From CAVSRC01 sp963798195 (GTDB lineage Bacteria; Pseudomonadota; Alphaproteobacteria; Rhizobiales; Kaistiaceae), in assembly GCA_963798195.1 (NCBI GenBank), contig CAWCSF010000011.1:62001-126000 (forward strand): 64,000 nt of DNA. Reading direction: 5' to 3'. The first letter of the stretch is position 1; each line of letters opens with the position of its first letter. A program made the translations under genes and the position numbers. The notes beneath the pieces are model-generated. The model saw only the letters and a program-made list of their open reading frames with translations. It ran no database searches and was not told where the DNA came from. This document shows positions 61,468 through 64,000 of this stretch, one piece after another.

Positions 61468-62790
61468 ATGACCGCAACCGGCTACCTTGTTCTTTTCGTT
61501 GTTATTGTTCTGGCCGCGGGCGCCGCCTGGTATTTTCTGCGAATGCGCAATCCCGGAACGGCGGTCCCGCCGGCGTTCGGCGCCGCTCCCGCAATTCCGC
61601 CGGCGCAGCCGCAATCCATCCCCACACTGAAAATGCCGACTGCCGTCGGCTGGAAGGCAGGACACAAGCCGACCCCCGCGCCCGGCCTCGCGGTCAGCGC
61701 GTTCGCCACCGACATGAAGCACCCGCGCTGGATCTACGTGCTTCCCAACGGCGACGTACTCGTTGCGGAGGCGTCGTCGCAGCCGGGGCGCGTCACCAGC
61801 ATCCGTGGCATGGTCATGCGTCACACCATGCGGCGCGCGGGCGCGATCGCAGAGAACGCCAACCGGATCACGCTGCTGCGCGACGCCGATGGCGACGGCG
61901 TACCGGAAGTCCGCGAGACCTTTCTGGAAGGGTTGAGCCAGCCCTTCGGCATGGTCCTGCTCGGCAACAACTTCTACGTCGGCAACACCGACAGCGTCAT
62001 GGTCTTCCCTTACGAGGAAGGACAGACCCGCATTACCGCGCCCGGCCGCAAGCTCATGGACCTCAAGCCGGGCCACCATTGGACGCGCAACCTCTACCCG
62101 AGCGCGGATGGGAAGAGGCTCTATATCGGTGTCGGCTCGGCCAGCAATATCGGCGAGAACGGCATGGAGGCCGAGGTCAATCGCGCCTGCATTCTGGAAC
62201 TTGACCTCGCCACAAACCAGAGCCGCGTCTTCGCATCGGGCCTGCGCAATCCCGTCGGCATGGTTCACGAACCGAATACCGGCGTGCTGTGGACAGTGGT
62301 CAACGAGCGCGACGCAATCGGCGACGAGACTCCGCCGGACTTCCTGACCTCCGTGCGCGACGGCGGCTTCTACGGCTGGCCCTACTCCTATTGGGGGCAG
62401 ACCGTCGACGACCGAGTTACACCGCAGAACCCAACGCTCGTCGCGACCGCCATCGCACCGGACTACGCGCTTGGCGGACACACGGCCTCGCTTGGGCTCT
62501 GTTGGGTACCCGCCGGAACGCTACCGGGCATTCCCGCCGGGATGGCCATTGGCCAGCACGGCTCATGGAACCGGAGCACGCTGAGCGGATACAAGGTTGT
62601 ACTGGTGCCATTTGTCGACGGCCGGCCGAAAGGCGACCGCCCGCTCGACGTGCTGAGCGGCTTCCTGGCCCCCGACGAGAAGACATCCTACGGCCGCCCG
62701 GTGGGTGTCACTGTCGCGAAGGACGGCAGCCTCCTTGTGGCCGACGATGTCGGCCACGTCGTGTGGCGCATCACCGGCGCTGCTGGCTGA
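61468..62790 (+). CDS. Membrane-anchored PQQ-type dehydrogenase (L-sorbosone dehydrogenase-like)
   Basis: A 440-residue protein with an N-terminal membrane anchor (TGYLVLFVVIVLAAGAAWYF), a proline/alanine linker and a six-bladed PQQ-type propeller: VLPNGDVLVAEASSQPGRVT, LLRDADGDGVPEVRETFLEG, FGMVLLGNNFYVGNTDSVMV, ASGLRNPVGMVHEPNTGVLW, and a C-terminal GVTVAKDGSLLVADDVGHVV. It resembles membrane-bound sorbosone dehydrogenases that oxidise sugar aldehydes or aldoses. It is distinct from the secreted propeller at 50371. It lies upstream of the tartrate-dehydratase-like gene on the same strand. Confidence 0.88.
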   Translation: MTATGYLVLFVVIVLAAGAAWYFLRMRNPGTAVPPAFGAAPAIPPAQPQSIPTLKMPTAVGWKAGHKPTPAPGLAVSAFATDMKHPRWIYVLPNGDVLVAEASSQPGRVTSIRGMVMRHTMRRAGAIAENANRITLLRDADGDGVPEVRETFLEGLSQPFGMVLLGNNFYVGNTDSVMVFPYEEGQTRITAPGRKLMDLKPGHHWTRNLYPSADGKRLYIGVGSASNIGENGMEAEVNRACILELDLATNQSRVFASGLRNPVGMVHEPNTGVLWTVVNERDAIGDETPPDFLTSVRDGGFYGWPYSYWGQTVDDRVTPQNPTLVATAIAPDYALGGHTASLGLCWVPAGTLPGIPAGMAIGQHGSWNRSTLSGYKVVLVPFVDGRPKGDRPLDVLSGFLAPDEKTSYGRPVGVTVAKDGSLLVADDVGHVVWRITGAAG

Positions 62791-62846
62791 GGGGGCAAGG
62801 TGTCCACGCCTGGCAGCGGCCAATTCCCAATGCGAACCAGCCACCC

Positions 62847-64000
62847 ATGAAAATCGTCAGCATCCGCGAAGCCGTCGTCCCGATCGCGTCCGACATCCGG
62901 AATGCTTTCATCGATTTCTCCAAGATGACCGCCAGTGTCGTGGCGGTGGTCACCGATGTGATCCGCGATGGACGCCCCGTCGTCGGCTACGGCTTCAACT
63001 CCAACGGCCGCTACGCCGCCAGCGGGCTGCTCAACGAGCGGTTTCTCCCGCGCCTGCGCGCGGCGGCCGACGACATGATGCTGACCGACGACGGCACCTC
63101 GCTCGATGCCGAGAAGATCTGGCAGATCGCCATGACCAACGAAAAGCCCGGCGGCCATGGCGAGCGCTCGGTGGCCGTCGGCGTTATCGACATGGCGGTG
63201 TGGGACGCGATCGCGAAGATTGCCGAAAGACCGTTGTACCAACTGCTTGCCGAACGTCACGGCGACGGGAAACCGGACGACAAGGTCTTCGTCTACGCGG
63301 CCGGCGGCTACTACTACCCTGGCAAGGATACCACAGCGCTTCAAACCGAGATGCGCGGATACCGGGAGATGGGCTATCGCGTCGTCAAGATGAAGATCGG
63401 CGGCGCGGACCTCGACGAGGACGTGCGGCGGATCGAGGCGGTGCTCGAGGTCGTCGGCGACGGACGCAATCTCGCCGTCGATGCCAACGGTCGCTTCGAT
63501 CTCGACACGGCAATCCGTTACGCGGAAGCACTGCAGCCCTACGACCTGTTCTGGTACGAAGAGGCCGGCGATCCCCTCGACTATGCGCTCCAGGCCGAAC
63601 TCGCGGCCCACTACGACCGCCCGATGGCGACCGGCGAGAACCTCTTTTCCCATCAGGATGCGCGCAACCTGCTGCTCTATGGCGGCATGCGTCCCGATCG
63701 CGACTGGCTTCAGTTCGATTGCGCCCTCTCCTATGGGTTGGTCGAATACATGCGAACGCTGGCGCTCCTGCCGAAGCACGGATTTTCCTCGCGCAACTGC
63801 ATCCCGCATGGCGGTCATCAGCTTTCGTTGAATATCGCCGCCGGTCTGCACCTCGGCGGCAACAAGTCCTATCCGGGCGTCTTCGCGCCCTTCGGGGGAT
63901 TCGCCGACGGGATTCGGGTGGAGGATAGCTTCGTGAAGTTGCCTGACGTGCCCGGAATCGGCTTCGAAACGAAGTCGAAGCTCATCGCCCTGATGCGCCA
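62847..64000 (+). CDS. tarD: D(-)-tartrate dehydratase-like enolase-superfamily protein (runs off the right edge)
   Basis: The window holds about 384 residues, nearly the whole protein; no stop is reached. It starts MKIVSIREAVVPIASDIRNA, which fits the tartrate dehydratase start. Further matches are YGFNSNGRYAASGLLNERF, INEKPGGHGERSVAVG-like (seen as MTNEKPGGHGERSVAVGVID), FVYAAGGYYYPGKDT, the Lys of RVVKMKIGGADLDEDV (KxK), the ligand Asp in LAVDANGRFDLDTAI, Glu in LFWYEEAGDPLDYALQAELA, Glu in MATGENLFSHQDARNLL, and the conserved IPHGGHQLSLNIAAGLHLGG. TarD removes water from D-tartrate to give oxaloacetate. It follows the PQQ-type dehydrogenase after 56 bases. Confidence 0.9.
   Translation, partial: MKIVSIREAVVPIASDIRNAFIDFSKMTASVVAVVTDVIRDGRPVVGYGFNSNGRYAASGLLNERFLPRLRAAADDMMLTDDGTSLDAEKIWQIAMTNEKPGGHGERSVAVGVIDMAVWDAIAKIAERPLYQLLAERHGDGKPDDKVFVYAAGGYYYPGKDTTALQTEMRGYREMGYRVVKMKIGGADLDEDVRRIEAVLEVVGDGRNLAVDANGRFDLDTAIRYAEALQPYDLFWYEEAGDPLDYALQAELAAHYDRPMATGENLFSHQDARNLLLYGGMRPDRDWLQFDCALSYGLVEYMRTLALLPKHGFSSRNCIPHGGHQLSLNIAAGLHLGGNKSYPGVFAPFGGFADGIRVEDSFVKLPDVPGIGFETKSKLIALMR

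Noticed and set aside
1..64000. CRISPR arrays, tRNA or rRNA genes, phage or insertion-sequence genes
   Set aside because: Looked for by eye on both strands; no regular repeat array, no cloverleaf or ribosomal RNA segment, and no transposase or integrase was recognised.

Overview
The window is a GC-rich stretch of an alphaproteobacterial chromosome, most likely from the Hyphomicrobiales (Rhizobiales). It carries the CtrA cell-cycle circuit of that class (sciP, pleD, divK, ctrA, chpT), an EipA-type envelope protein, an alphaproteobacterial AidB, and the alphaproteobacterial form of dihydroorotase that lacks its metal motif. No phage, integrase, insertion sequence, rRNA, tRNA or CRISPR array was recognised.

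Bases 1-15,100 hold housekeeping genes: the start of mnmA, sciP, a UPF0173 metallo-hydrolase, ruvX, aidB, the pyrB-pyrC'-plsY-dprA run, topA, rnr, a DUF983 protein, a broken SMP-30/gluconolactonase-type gene and rpmG. Bases 15,480-21,000 are a regulatory island: divK-pleD in one operon, DUF3572 and GNAT genes, fliJ, ctrA with a long promoter region containing GANTC (CcrM) and CtrA-like sites, a single-domain response regulator, and chpT. Bases 21,200-24,600 encode envelope or cell-surface proteins: EipA, a membrane-anchored coiled-coil protein and a secreted vWA protein.

From about 24.8 kb to the end the window is mainly a sugar-acid catabolic region. It has four enolase-superfamily dehydratases (two galactonate-dehydratase-like, one ManD/RspA-like, one D-tartrate-dehydratase-like at the right edge), an RraA-type aldolase, a lactonase, a sugar-phosphate isomerase/epimerase and a four-carbon acid-sugar module (otnI/hyi, a beta-propeller protein, otnC, otnK) followed by glpD. 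It also has a family-5 ABC transporter (binding protein, two permeases, two ATPases) followed by uxuA and a uronate-dehydrogenase-like gene, a PrpF-type tautomerase and two PQQ-type sugar dehydrogenases. No dedicated GntR, LacI or IclR regulator was found among these genes; the only regulator seen is one Crp/Fnr protein. Between them sit two L,D-transpeptidases, transporters, a zinc-peptidase/ATP-grasp pair, and a secreted protein joining a DUF3494 ice-binding-like domain to an autotransporter barrel.

Seven genes are interrupted by nine apparent single-base insertions, all of the +1 type (dprA, SMP-30 gene x2, ATP-grasp gene, lactonase, O-methyltransferase, one dehydratase x2, otnC). In three of them the restored frame converts GAACTC to GACTC, a GANTC methylation motif. 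This points to systematic long-read consensus error at CcrM-methylated sites as much as to real gene decay. Frameshifted genes are given with their full reconstructed extent.
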